From assembly GCA_025201345.1 (NCBI GenBank), contig JAIXMG010000020.1:248001-312000 (forward strand): a stretch of 64,000 nt of DNA. The letters run 5' to 3'. The notes beneath the pieces are model-generated. The model was not told the DNA's origin, ran no database searches, and worked only from the letters and a program-made list of their open reading frames with translations. The DNA comes from Thamnidium elegans (Eukaryota; Mucoromycota; Mucoromycetes; Mucorales; Mucoraceae). Within the stretch, counting starts at the first letter, position 1. Every line of letters starts with the position of its first letter. This document shows positions 8,939-19,198 of the stretch, piece after piece. The position numbers and the translations under genes were made by a program.

Positions 8939-10922
8939 ATGCCTCAACATTACCAATGGCCTTCACCTAAAACTGGTGTTCAGTACCAATTAGAAGGACC
9001 GTACGCAGATTTTCTTCATGACTGTAAAGATATTTATGACCAAGTTGTTTTTAAAGATATCCACGCATTACCTGACGAATGGGATATTGTAACTGAAAGG
9101 TATTTTACGTTGGGCACGCCATTTTGGCTTTGGTTAACATTACATGTAGTGAAGCAGAACCCTATTTACCAAAACGAAAAACACCTGTCAACGTCACGGT
9201 TGGGGTAGAAACAAAAGCCAGTATTGACTTGCCTACATTTGGCACCATAAAACTTGGTAACCTAATTTTCCTTAGCATAGCAACCACCAAATTAACATTT
9301 TTTTTTCTTTATACAGACGACCATTTCAAATTCAAAAAGGGGATGATATTAAATACAGGCGCTAGTATCTGGGGTCTTGACTTTGTACCTAAAGTCTCTG
9401 CGCACGAATCCAATCCGTTTATCCAGTACTTGGCCGTCAGCGGGTACAGAGGCTCGACCGAAGAGCATATCGGAATGAACGAAATTCAGCCTACAGGAAC
9501 TTATAAAAACTCGATTCAGATCTGGAAACTGAAATTATCTGTGAAGGAGCCAGAGGCTCAGACGTCTTTACTGGATTTATGTCTGTTGCATGATTTTGGC
9601 GTGGTGTTTGATTTGAGGTGGTGTCCGTACGGCGCCTATGAGGAGCAGGGACAAGATGGTTTACCTAAATTAGGCGTGCTGTCGTTTGTGTGCGGTGATG
9701 GTACAACGCGTGTAGTTGTTGTGCCGCATCCGGATACCATGAGACAGCATATGGATGTCTCTAACGAACAAACTGTATATAGTAAAGTGTTATCACCTCT
9801 TTTTTTTTTTTTTGTCGTAAATTAATTTTTTTTTTTTTTTTTTACAGTGAAAATCAAAAGGGCCAGATGTACTTTACATGCCAAAGGCCACACACCAATG
9901 CGTATATCTTGGGGCGGCCATAAAAAACTAGCCGTAGGCTGTACATCCGGGTCAGTTATCATCTGGGACATGATATCTCTCCTCTCACGCGACAACCAAA
10001 GCAAGCCCGAGCTAGAGTGCTTACCGCATATTCTACAATCCATCTTGGTACTGGACGCCAGTGTTTCGGCTATCAGCTGGAACGGTATTCGAAACCCTGA
10101 CCGGTTCGTGGTGGCAGGATACGACGGACACGTCATGGTGGTGGACACCAACGATCCAGCAATGCATTTATCGCTGGTCAGGCTGAGAAATATAGCAAGA
10201 ACAGGGACGTGGGTCTCGCATTGGCCAGCTGTGTTTTACTCGGATAATGATGGCGTGGCAAGAGGCGTGATGATGGTTGAAAATGGTGCGCTTGCGTCGT
10301 TGAAGTACGGGTATACGCCAGGGACGTGCTGGGATATGTGCGCCTCCGAGCACCATAATCAGATAGGCCTGGTCACCTCGCTTGGGTGGTTAAGAACGAG
10401 TAATATACATCAAGAGAGATCAAAATATTCAGTATGTTTTTTTTTTTTAGAAAATTGTGTTGGAAGAAAATATGTACTTATTTTTTATTTTTTTGGTAGT
10501 TGGTTAATGCGATGAGTGTATATAAATTAAATTATTCAGAAACTACAGGTACATATAGGTATATTGATAGCATTGGGTTACAGGCAAGTTTTTTTTTTTT
10601 TTTTTTTTTTTTTTGATAGACTCTTCTTTTTTTTTTTTTTTTTTATGTACTGATACGCGAATTTTTTTTTTTTTTTAGAATATGGATGACAGTAAGAAAT
10701 TAAACTCATATCAACAATATGGTGATACACCAATGGCACTACAAAAGGTTTGGGTTTTTTTTTTTGGTTACACCAGTGAATTGGTTTTGAAAACTAATTT
10801 TTTTTTTTTTTTGGTAGGTTACTTGGAATCCTAATAGACAGACGTCTGGATTTATTGCGTCTGGTAGTGTAGCTGGACTGTGCAGAATTGACTTTGAAGG
10901 AAGAGGTACAAAATGGGAATAA
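8939..10922 (+). CDS. TFIIIC subunit-like WD40 protein (GTF3C2/Tfc6 type)
   Basis: Seven exons: 8939-9099, 9150-9256, 9317-9781, 9848-10431, 10500-10583, 10679-10747, 10818-10922; 524 aa. WD40-style blades are visible: GASIWGLDFVP, QYLAVSGYRG, NSIQIWKL, VFDLRWCPYG, LSFVCGDGTTRVVVVPHP, PMRISWGGHKKLAVGCTSG, SVIIWDM, VSAISWNG, RFVVAGYDGHVMVVD, SLGWLRTS, VTWNPNRQTSGFIASGSVAG. The widely spaced blades and GLDFVP...VSGYRG...IQIWKL order resemble the TFIIIC tauB WD40 subunit, which would place it at RNA polymerase III promoters in the nucleus. Intron 5 (10584-10678) begins GC, not GT; intron 2 (9257-9316) is 60 nt with no in-frame stop. WD40 class is firm; the TFIIIC assignment is from memory and less sure. 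Confidence 0.68.
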
Positions 10923-11119
10923 AAGGAAAAAACAAATGGATAAAAGATAAGGCATCACTTTTTTTTTTTTTTTTTTTTTTTTGAATGTTTTGATATCGTG
11001 GGGATTTTTTTTTTTTTTTCTGAGTTGAATTCGAAATAAAATAAACTCCAACGTTTTTTTCTTTTATATTGCGACTCCCCCTTTTTATTCTCCCTCCACA
11101 CAATTCTTTTATTTTTATT

Positions 11120-11850
11120 ATGACAGCAATTGATACATCTATTCAATTTGAACCATCAGTTGATGGAGAAAAATTCAAATACAAACAATTAAATGAATTA
11201 ATAGATCAAGAAGAATCTATTGCTCTGGTAAACCAACTTCGCCAGTCAAAAGAGTGGGAGGAAGTAATTGCTTATGAGTACCTTTCTGCTTCTGCTAGAG
11301 CTCATTCATTAACTGCTACCACGCTGAGAGGCCAGGATTTAATTGCTAGACGTCCTGTAAAGTTTTTTAATAAAGATAAAACTGCTTGTATTATGGCTAT
11401 CCATTTTGGTAAAAATTTGTAAGTCGAAATCATTTTTTTTTTTTTTTTTTTTTGTAGTTTAAAATTTTTTGACATCTTTTTGGTTAGATGTGGACATGAC
11501 GGTGTGATTCATGGTGGGTTAGCTGCTACTATCTTGGACGAAATGTTGGCTTATGTTGTAAAGTTATCTATTTTTATTATTTGCTTTTATTCTTATCTAT
11601 ATTTTTATTTTAGACTATTCCAAGCTTGCCAAATACGTCCGGTTTTACAGCTAATTTGAACGTCAATTACCGCAGACCCATTTACTCGGATCAGTGGGTG
11701 ATCGTACACGGTGAATTAGAAAAATTAGAAGGTAGAAAAGCTTGGGGAAAAGCTTGGATCGAAACAGTCGATCAAGAACCCGTTTTGCTTACTGAGGCTA
11801 CAGCTTTATATATTAGTCCTCGTACTCCTGGACCTGTAACTGATTTCTAG
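11120..11850 (+). CDS. Hotdog-fold (PaaI/THEM4-like) acyl-CoA thioesterase
   Basis: Exons 11120-11418, 11488-11557 and 11614-11850; 201 aa. CGHDGVIHGGLAATILDEML (about residues 101-120) contains the HGG motif and following helix typical of 4HBT/PaaI hotdog thioesterases, with the usual catalytic acid in the DE of LDEML. The strands TANLNVNYRRPI and VIVHGELEKLEGRKAWGKAW complete the fold. Members hydrolyse acyl-CoA thioesters in mitochondria or cytosol; the residues before the HGG block match the N-terminal part of THEM4-like fungal proteins. The start is the ATG after a T-rich leader (an in-frame upstream reading frame exists but uses a non-ATG start). Confidence 0.85.
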
Positions 11851-12790
11851 ACACATAAATAAAGTTTTGAATCGGCCATTTTTTTAACCGTTTCGGGCAA
11901 ACATATAACGTTTTTGTACTTTAAAACTTTAAAGGAGAAAAATATTCTTCTGATATGTTTGCATGATTTGTAATGTGCGTCTTTTTAGACGTTTATATCG
12001 ACCATTAGAGATGGGAGTTAATTTTTTTTTCAGGAGTAAACGGTAGATTATTACTCAGAGATGATACGTGATAGGCTATTGGACTCCAAATACTAGGTTT
12101 ATCCTTCTCATTTAAAAACTTTGGAAAAAAGCAAGTCTTTTTTAAAGAAGAGCAACATTTCAGTCAAGAGAGCTGTTACACTAATCCTACACTAATCCAT
12201 ATACTAATCCTAGCTATTTTATTGGCTCATTACACTATTAGTGACAATTGTATTGGATAGATTCGGCCCAGCTATGGGATAGGGGTTTGTCACCGTAGTT
12301 TGGCCTACTTTCGAAAAGCTGAATTTAACTAGGTGCATGAGTCAGTTTAAAATAAGTTTTTCAGAGGATAACTACTGTAATCGTGATATACGTTTTCTAG
12401 GAATCTAACATTTAATGCATTTCGTAGTTAATGATTTATGTATAAACCTTCAGCTCATTTTGTATTATGAATTATAACACTTTTATAAATTTATTCTCGA
12501 TTCAAGGTATTGTAGTGTATAGAACAGGACAAACTAATTTTAATGACTTAAATGTGTGCTAAAATCACTCATAAAATAAATATAATCGAAAGATAATCGA
12601 TGAACATAATACCGATTATAATTTAAAAGCAACACTCAAAATTAAGTATTGATTATAGTTTATACGACACTTTACTTCCTAATGCGTTTCATAAGTGACT
12701 GAATATTGTGTAGCAAAAAAAAAGGCTTTCGACGCGACAAAAAAAAAACAAAACAAAACAAAAAAGCTTTCTTCCCCTTCCTTAAATAAT
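11851..12790. other. Intergenic region, no gene seen
   Basis: About 0.9 kb without a supported gene. It holds a small tandem echo of ACTAATCC (three copies, about 12180-12211) and a short hairpin-like GCGTC...GACGT near 11978-11993. The 3' end of this stretch acts as leader for the zinc-finger gene and has the A-rich context typical of starts here. Confidence 0.5.
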
Positions 12791-14580
12791 ATGCGACAAA
12801 AAACAAGTGATGTTAAAATCAACGCGTCTAAACAAGATATTAAAGTAGGCCGACCAAGAACAAGAGCCTATATTAAGCAAGAAACTGAGGACAGCAAAGA
12901 ATCTTTGAAATGCGCTTTGTATTCTCCAACGAAAATTAAATCGCCTTCTTTAGAGATTTACATGTATGAAAGCAGTAAGTGTTGAAAAGGAAGTATATAT
13001 ATATAGAGAGAGAGAGGGTTAGAAAGGGGGGGGGGGTTTACGCAATCTGATACTCATTATATATTTTTATCGACAGGTAACAAAAACAAACACTGTCGTA
13101 TGTGTAATATCACTTTTAAACGCTTAAAATCCTTTCTTGATCATGAACTTCACTTCCACAAAACTAAAAAGACACCTATTATCGATCTTGAAACATACTA
13201 CTGTAATGTTTGTAATAAGAGATTTTCAACTTCTGCGTTATATCGCAAGCATATGGCCAATCTAAATAATATTCGTATTCCACGTCTCAGATCAAAATCA
13301 AAACCAAAACCAAAACCAAAACCAAACCCATTGAAAAAACCTGATGCTAACCATCCAAATAATTACTGTATGCCATGTAACATTAATTTCAGGTGCCAAG
13401 ATTACTACAATATTCATTTGATTGACGTTCATCATATGACACATCTTATATCCTCACTATCCACAATACCCACAAGAAAACTACACGATATAAAAAATAT
13501 GAAGCCAACGATTGATATTTTAAACCTGTACTGTGATGTTTGCAAGAAAACATATGATACCAAGGCATCTTATACGCGACATTTATTGCTATTTCATGAA
13601 ATGAAAACCTTGCTAGATGCTCACTCAGAACCAAGCAATTTTGATTTATCAAATCTTTATTGTAAAGTATGTGGTATAAAGTATAGGCAAAAACCCAGTT
13701 TTATGGCTCATTTGCGAAACATACATCGTACATCGCCGTCTTCTTGGCCTGATTTGACACCAATCGTTAATGATCCAAATAACTATTGTCTTTCGTGCGA
13801 TCACACGTTGGCGCTAGAAAAAACTATTTATGGCATCTGATGTCCATCCACCTTGAAGAAGTGCCGGAACTTTACCAAGGAATAGATCGTAAGAGCCCTA
13901 GTAAGGAAGACCTCGCGTTTAAGAAATACTGTGCTGATTGTCAAAAAGCTTTTCTTACAAAACGTTTATATTGCATACATTTGGATAAAATCCATGGTAT
14001 CAAACAGAAACCAGTCGCTGATGACGTAGATGTTAACAATCCAAATAACCATTGTACTTTATGCAATAAAACATATCTTGACAAAGAAGCATACCGACGC
14101 CATCTGATTAATGTTCATAATATGCCTGTTCACAAGAGGTGTATTAAAGCTAAAAATACTATCCCGGTTATGGACGTTTTAAAAAAGTATTGTAATGTTT
14201 GTGATAGATTATATAAGACAATGGATACCTACCGATATCATTTGGATCGATATCACCATGTAAAACTTGGTGGGGCTGAACCCTTGCGAGATCGTGTTAA
14301 TCGTAACAAAACGCCAGTTATTGGTGAAATAGACAACTATTGCACTGCCTGTGACAAAATATACAAAAGTGTATCGTCATATAAAGGCCATTTGTATATG
14401 GTTCATGGTACCACACTAACTAAAATGAAGTTCAACACGGATGGTGAAAATAAGCATTGTGCCTTGTGCAATAGAACTTTCTCAAGTCACAGAGGTTACG
14501 CTGTTCACTTGAGCGCATTCCATACTATGAAAAAACTAGAAATTAAGCAAGAAGATACAGATGAAAAGCTGCGTATTTAA
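12791..14580 (+). CDS. Eleven-repeat C2H2 zinc-finger protein, frameshifted at 13818-13823
   Basis: Exon 1 is 12791-12974; exon 2 starts at 13077 after a 102-nt intron. Exon 2 encodes fingers of the form C-x2-C-x12-H-x4-H separated by linkers ending xPNNYC or xxYC: for example HCRMC, YCNVC, NYCMPC, LYCDVC, LYCKVC, NYCLSC, KYCADC, HCTLC, KYCNVC, NYCTAC and HCALC. Finger 2 lacks its final His. In finger 6 the frame breaks at the A6 run 13818-13823: upstream frame stops at 13840, while the downstream frame continues NYLWHLMSIH and five more fingers to 14580. One extra A restores exact finger spacing. So either this is an assembly/sequencing error or a recently broken gene. N-terminus carries GRPRTRAYIKQE, an AT-hook-like basic patch. 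Nuclear DNA binding is inferred. Confidence 0.75.
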
Positions 14581-15504
14581 CCGATAAAAACAACCTAGTT
14601 TCAGCTTTTGATTCGTTGATGTAAAGTTGAAGAAATATATACTTTATAAATAAACTTACTATTGGACTATGTAACTAAATTGTTCGAATGTATATTTGCT
14701 CATTTGTTCCTTAATATACCTAACTTTTTCGACTCAATAAAACTTAATGTACAGCATTTTTATTACTATCTCATCACAGAACATAGTATTTATTTGTTTC
14801 TTACTTCCAGGGAAAAAAAACGCTCTATTTAATAACTAGTTTTGTGAACTTGGATTCCACCCTTAAATAGAAGTGGTAATAGTTGTGTTAAAGCGAGGGA
14901 TCGAAGACATCCTGGAGAAATCCACTCTTAAATAGAGCCTACCCTTAAATTAATACCCTTACATAGAGCCGCTACTGTACTACTTTTAAAGTCACAGAAT
15001 ATAGTTGTGAAGGTCATTCCCGTATGCGAACTCTTATCCTCTACGAACACAGCTTCTACCCGCAAGAGAGGATTTAGGTTATTACAGGTAACAACTGAAA
15101 ATTAGCATAGTCCCAGCATATATTTTTTTGTTGCTATAGGTTCGAATCAAAGTCGAAGCTCTCTCTCTCTCTCTTTCTCAAAGTAAAGTTACCAGCAACT
15201 TTAAAGAATTATTTAGACTACAAGTTTGAGAAAGATTAATAATAAAAGCGCTTTATTTACAAGGTTATAATATAATACGGTAATAGGGGATTAAAAAAAA
15301 ATATACATGGTTATGAAATTATTATGTGTATTGGAGAATATATGCAATTTTTTTTTTATAAAGTTCTTGCAATAAAGCGAACTGAAGATTTCTTTAAACA
15401 AATCTGGAGGATTTTTTGATACAATCTGGGTTGATTAAAACAAAATCAGGGGGGATTTTTGGTTGATTGAAACAAAATCTTAAAGATTTTTTGGGCAAAA
15501 CAAA
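14581..15504. other. Intergenic region with degenerate TTAAATAGAGCC repeats
   Basis: About 0.9 kb with no gene. Between 14820 and 14975 a motif recurs in several forms: CTCTATTTAATA (14823-14834, inverted), CACCCTTAAATAGAAG, CACTCTTAAATAGAGCC and CCCTTACATAGAGCC. A short CT tract lies near 15160-15175. These look like decayed copies of a dispersed repeat. Confidence 0.5.
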
Positions 15505-15993
15505 CTACTTGCGTAGTTTCATGTTCCTTCTTGGAGGCTTTGGTGGAGGATTGGTACTCTTGAATTCAACTGATAAATCATCGTAATCAATTAAACCCCA
15601 ACAATCATCCAAAGGCCTTTCGGGAGGGTATTGCTTTCCATCTTCATCGATGTATGTTGCTCTGGATAAGATGTCCGTGTCAGATGCATCAGAGGATGAA
15701 CCGGGCTTTTGGGGGCAAATGTAATTTGCTACGGCGAAAGCTCCATACGCGAAGGTATGTGTTACATTATCTGCAATGTTACTGGCCAATGTTTTTATAC
15801 GCTCCTTTCGTGGTACAGGCTCGTTTACAAGTTTCTGTATGCTCCATGTTTTGATAGGTGGGTTGTAATGGAACTTAAAGTCAGAGTCGTTTGCATGGCG
15901 TACATATTGGTGAGGATCGTAACCACTGGCATACGCTTGGTAGTCTTTCAATGACTCCTTCAAGTTTTTAAAACGATTATACATATAATCCAT
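15505..15993 (-). CDS. Orphan protein with proline-rich basic tail
   Basis: Intronless, 162 aa, beginning MDYMYNRFKNLKESLKDYQA. No family recognised. An Ala-rich stretch (about residues 84-92, FAYGAFAVANYI) is too short and polar to be a clear membrane segment. The C-terminus has NPPPKPPRRNMKLRK, a class-II-like SH3 ligand and basic cluster. It sits alone between repeat-rich stretches, so it could be a lineage-specific gene. Homogeneous codon use and a complete ORF support coding; function is unknown. Confidence 0.55.
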   Translation of the reverse strand: MDYMYNRFKNLKESLKDYQAYASGYDPHQYVRHANDSDFKFHYNPPIKTWSIQKLVNEPVPRKERIKTLASNIADNVTHTFAYGAFAVANYICPQKPGSSSDASDTDILSRATYIDEDGKQYPPERPLDDCWGLIDYDDLSVEFKSTNPPPKPPRRNMKLRK

Positions 15994-17273
15994 AGTTATT
16001 AACTTTTTATATGAAAAAAAAGAAGAAAAAAATAAAGTTTGTGTTTGTAAAAAGTTGATGTTTAGTTATAAAGTCGGTGCTTATAAAACGTTAAAGTAAA
16101 AGGTGATAACAGTAGGCGATAATAAAAGAGACGAAAATAATAAAGAGAAAAAAGAGATTCCTCTTTTTTTTTTACCTTGTATTTATTCAAAAGGGAGAAT
16201 AGGGGATGAAACGCAAGTCTTTTTGACTGTTCTTTGCAAAAAAAATTTTTAGTGCTACCATATCAGAGAGAATATCGATTTCACAGCACAGGCCATTTTG
16301 TCAAAAGGCTTTGAACCTTATAATACCTATTTATTTGTAGGACAAAAGACCCATGATGTGAAAAGCCACATAATGATACTCTTCGGCGTCGTACTTTTTC
16401 ATGCACACATTACAAATGAAAAAGACAAACTGACTTTGGTGCCTCTTTCACTACATGGGTTAATACTGGAAACAGTATGTAAGGTCCCTCTACATCAGCT
16501 CCCTCGACATCTACGTCTACCTCAACAAATATTTCTATTTATAAAAAGTAAGTTATTAACACTGTAAAAATTACCTTTTTCAGGAGAAATGCCTGGATGT
16601 TCATATAAAAACAAGTGTTATGAAAAGGATAATAGATGGGCAATGCTGGATTATAATACTTTACATAGTTCTTGAACTTGTCCAAGTTATTATGCAAAAA
16701 AATATTTTGTGTATCGTTTTCTGCAAGAGCTTAAGCATTAGGACCACTCTAATTATATTTAGCAAATATAATAGTACAGAACTATGTATTGAAAATGACA
16801 TATAACAATACATTCAAAAACTGCTTTCTATGATATATAGGACTAAAATTATCTTTGTGTCGATGTTATTTAATTTAGGTTGTATCCCTTTTTAATCTTT
16901 CATCATTTAATAACCCTCCATATTTAATTACTTTTCGTAGAAAAAAACAATTATATACGCTAATAACAACAATGCTTTCAATCCAGTACTGTGGAATGAG
17001 TTGTGATGATTTTATTGTTGCTTCGTTCGCTTACCTCTCCGGGCCGCAGGATGTGTATATAGGACTTTATAAAAAAAAAAGTACATCAAAAAATTATTTA
17101 TACATGTCTTCTGTGAGTATGGAGAACATGTTTTTTAAGCCACCTTTTCTTCCTTCTTACTGTGGTAGTCATGTGCTTTGATGACGCCTCAATAAAAACC
17201 TGTTTTTAAAAAACAAGCCTTTTTTTTCTTTCTTTTTCTTTTTTAACCATAGTTGAGACAGGAGAAGACGTCT
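15994..17273. other. Gene-poor stretch with decayed fragments
   Basis: No intact gene is supported. A possible zinc-finger relic lies at 16349-16420 (listed separately). A splice-like pair (GTAAGT at about 16547, TTTTTCAG at about 16583) joins short ORFs and continues to a stop near 16675, but no domain or start supports a gene. The rest is AT-rich. Confidence 0.4.
16349..16420 (-). pseudogene. Possible zinc-finger relic
   Basis: Read on the minus strand this short block gives FICNVCMKKYDAEEYHYVAF then HIMG. The CNVCxxxY start echoes the fingers of the gene at 12791-14580 (for example CNVCDRLY), but His spacing is wrong (C-x9-H-x4-H) and the frame stops just downstream. It may be a decayed copy of that family or chance. 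Confidence 0.25.
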
Positions 17274-17773
17274 CTAGTTGAGGAACATTGCATTCGTGTA
17301 ATCGTCTATTTGGCTTTGCTTGCAGAGTTGAGTAGGTGAGTAGGAGTTGACTTACCTCCTTTGTTTCAATAGTTTGTGAAGAAGAGGTTTGTCCTCTTTG
17401 GGAGCAGCGTACTAGTTTCGTTTTCAAAACATGAACTGGTTATATGAAAACTGTGCGTATTATTATAAGCAGTATTTCATACTATTTTTGATTGATAATT
17501 GTGCATGAAGAATATGATACTTGATATTATATTATAGTAGTATATACGGGTCCCGTATACTACATACCTTTCTTGTTGATTCTGATATCTTATGGTTCAA
17601 CCCTTTTCTTTTTTTATTGAAAGAGAATGATGAAAGCTTTATTAGACGTTGTAAAGTGTTCTCCCACATCTTTTATGTTCTTTTCCGGTGGTGCATATTT
17701 GATATCATGAACTTAAGCTTTATTTGTCATAATTTATAGGCAACTTGACTCTTTCATAAAACCACTTTTTTTT
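17274..17773. repeat. Non-coding direct repeat, copy A
   Basis: Begins CTAGTTGAGGAAC and includes GTGAGTAGGAGTTGA, AGTTTGTGAAGAAGAGG, TCCTCTTTGGGAGCA, ATGATGAAAGCTTTATTAGA and GTAAAGTGT, ending CATAAAACCACTTTTTTT. The same blocks recur in the same order and orientation in copy B (17931-18287). Copy A has about 140 nt more, including the palindrome TATACGGGTCCCGTATA (17543-17559). No transposase or reverse transcriptase is seen nearby. Possibly a solo, non-autonomous mobile element that landed twice or a local duplication. Confidence 0.75.
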
Positions 17774-17930
17774 ATAGCCTGTTTCTCACTCGGATCTGCA
17801 TGCTTGGGGCAGGTGGTTGGCCCTGCACAAGGAAGAGTTGGGTGGAAGCAAGATGGGCGGGTCTCATCTAGTGAAAACCTATTTTTTTTTTCGATTGATG
17901 GATGAAATGCGCGAATGGCACTAGTTGAGG

Positions 17931-18287
17931 AACTTGTTAGCTGCAATCATTTACTGGATTTCGAGGAAAATACAGTACGTGAGTAGGAGTTGATTTCCCT
18001 CCTTCGTTTCCAAAAGTTTGTGAAGAAGAGGGGTGAGTCCTCTTTGGGAGCAACGTACTAGAACAGCTATTTTCGCGTCGATTCTTGATATCTGCCCCCC
18101 CCCCCCCCTCCCTACCTATCCCTTTAAAGAGCGTGATGAAAGCTTTATTAGACTCTGTAAAGTGTCTCTCTGAAATCTCTTTTGTTCTACCTCGGTAGTC
18201 ATAGTTGATTTGAGGAACTTACTACGCTCTATTTGCGATAGTTTATTATATGCGAACTGATTCTTTCCATTAAAAAAACACTTTTTT
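17931..18287. repeat. Non-coding direct repeat, copy B
   Basis: Second, diverged copy of the unit at 17274-17773, starting 657 nt downstream. Shared blocks are easily aligned by eye, with substitutions and small indels throughout, so the duplication is not recent. A C-run (18095-18108) replaces part of the copy A interior. Confidence 0.75.
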
Positions 18288-18290
18288 CTT

Positions 18291-19198
18291 TTTCTTTTTT
18301 CTTTTTTTTTTTTTACCTTTCTCTTTCATAACTATTATATTTTATTTTATTTCTCTTTTACCAAGGATCTTATATTCTTATATTTTATTTCAAAACATCA
18401 ACTGTTAATAAAATAGTTTTGCGAATTTTATACAGCTTTAAACAAGTTGTCCTAAATGGAGATGGAGTTAACTAGTCATAAAAGGTAATAATCAACAACG
18501 ACTAACCCTTGTTTCATTTCAGCCGACTCAGTCATATAAACAACGGAGATAGTTTCCATCTAGTAGTGGTAGATAATCATATGTTTCCGTTGAAATTGTA
18601 TTTAAGAAACTTAACTTGCGTAAAGTAAACAAACCATGCAAAAAAAGGGAAAGAGGTACAAATTAGGCATACTTTTCCTTTATAAATATATTATGATGAT
18701 TAAATAAGGTTAATTCTTGGTACACCACCAACAAATAACAGGTTTTTTTTAATTACGTATGAGTGCGTGAGAAAGTAAATATAGTATGATGATTAAATAA
18801 ATCCTTTTTATCATGATTAAAGTAAAAAAGGAAAAGAAAAAGGAAAAAATAGGTTTTTTTGATAATGAATCCATATACAAGCAAGTACCTTTTATGTAAT
18901 CAAATGTCTAAATATTTCAAAAGGGACTTCCTTATGATATGGTGGTGTCGATGCAGGAATTTCTCTAAATCGACACTGGGTGGTGTAAATGGTGGTGTGC
19001 CAAGAATTAACCTTGTATTCTTACTTTGTTTCTTTTATGGCCTATTTTGCATTCAGTTCTCTTAAAAATGTACATATCATCCAATGCTAGATGTGTTTAG
19101 AGTAAAGGTTTTCGTCTAACTTTCTCGTGCTCTACCTAAATTAAAGATTTAAATGAATACATAAAATATTTCTTGGAAATTGAATATAATCACAATAA
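18291..19198. other. Gene-free stretch
   Basis: Apart from the inverted-repeat structure at 18706-19014 it is AT-rich and shows no gene. Pyrimidine runs occur at 18290-18360. Confidence 0.4.
18706..19014. repeat. 25-bp terminal inverted repeats around 0.3 kb (MITE-like)
   Basis: The 25 nt at 18706-18730 (core TTAATTCTTGGTACACCACC) are the reverse complement of 18990-19014 with one mismatch. The 309-bp span holds no ORF but has an inner 8-bp hairpin, GTGTCGAT (18945-18952) with ATCGACAC (18969-18976). The 15-nt string TATGATGATTAAATA occurs twice at the left side (about 18691 and 18785). This resembles a miniature inverted-repeat element; target-site duplications were not evident. Confidence 0.5.

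Noticed and set aside
15139..15149. GGTTCGAATC, a pol III B-box-like string
   Set aside because: No cloverleaf or A box at suitable distance could be folded around it.
16298..16675. Plus-strand ORF joined by splice-like sites to a second short ORF
   Set aside because: No start context, no domain, and another frame is equally open; kept only as a note in the gap entry.
17206..17427. 73-codon minus-strand ORF in repeat copy A
   Set aside because: Only part of it is matched in copy B and indels break the frame between copies; mentioned as a weak hint, not called a gene.
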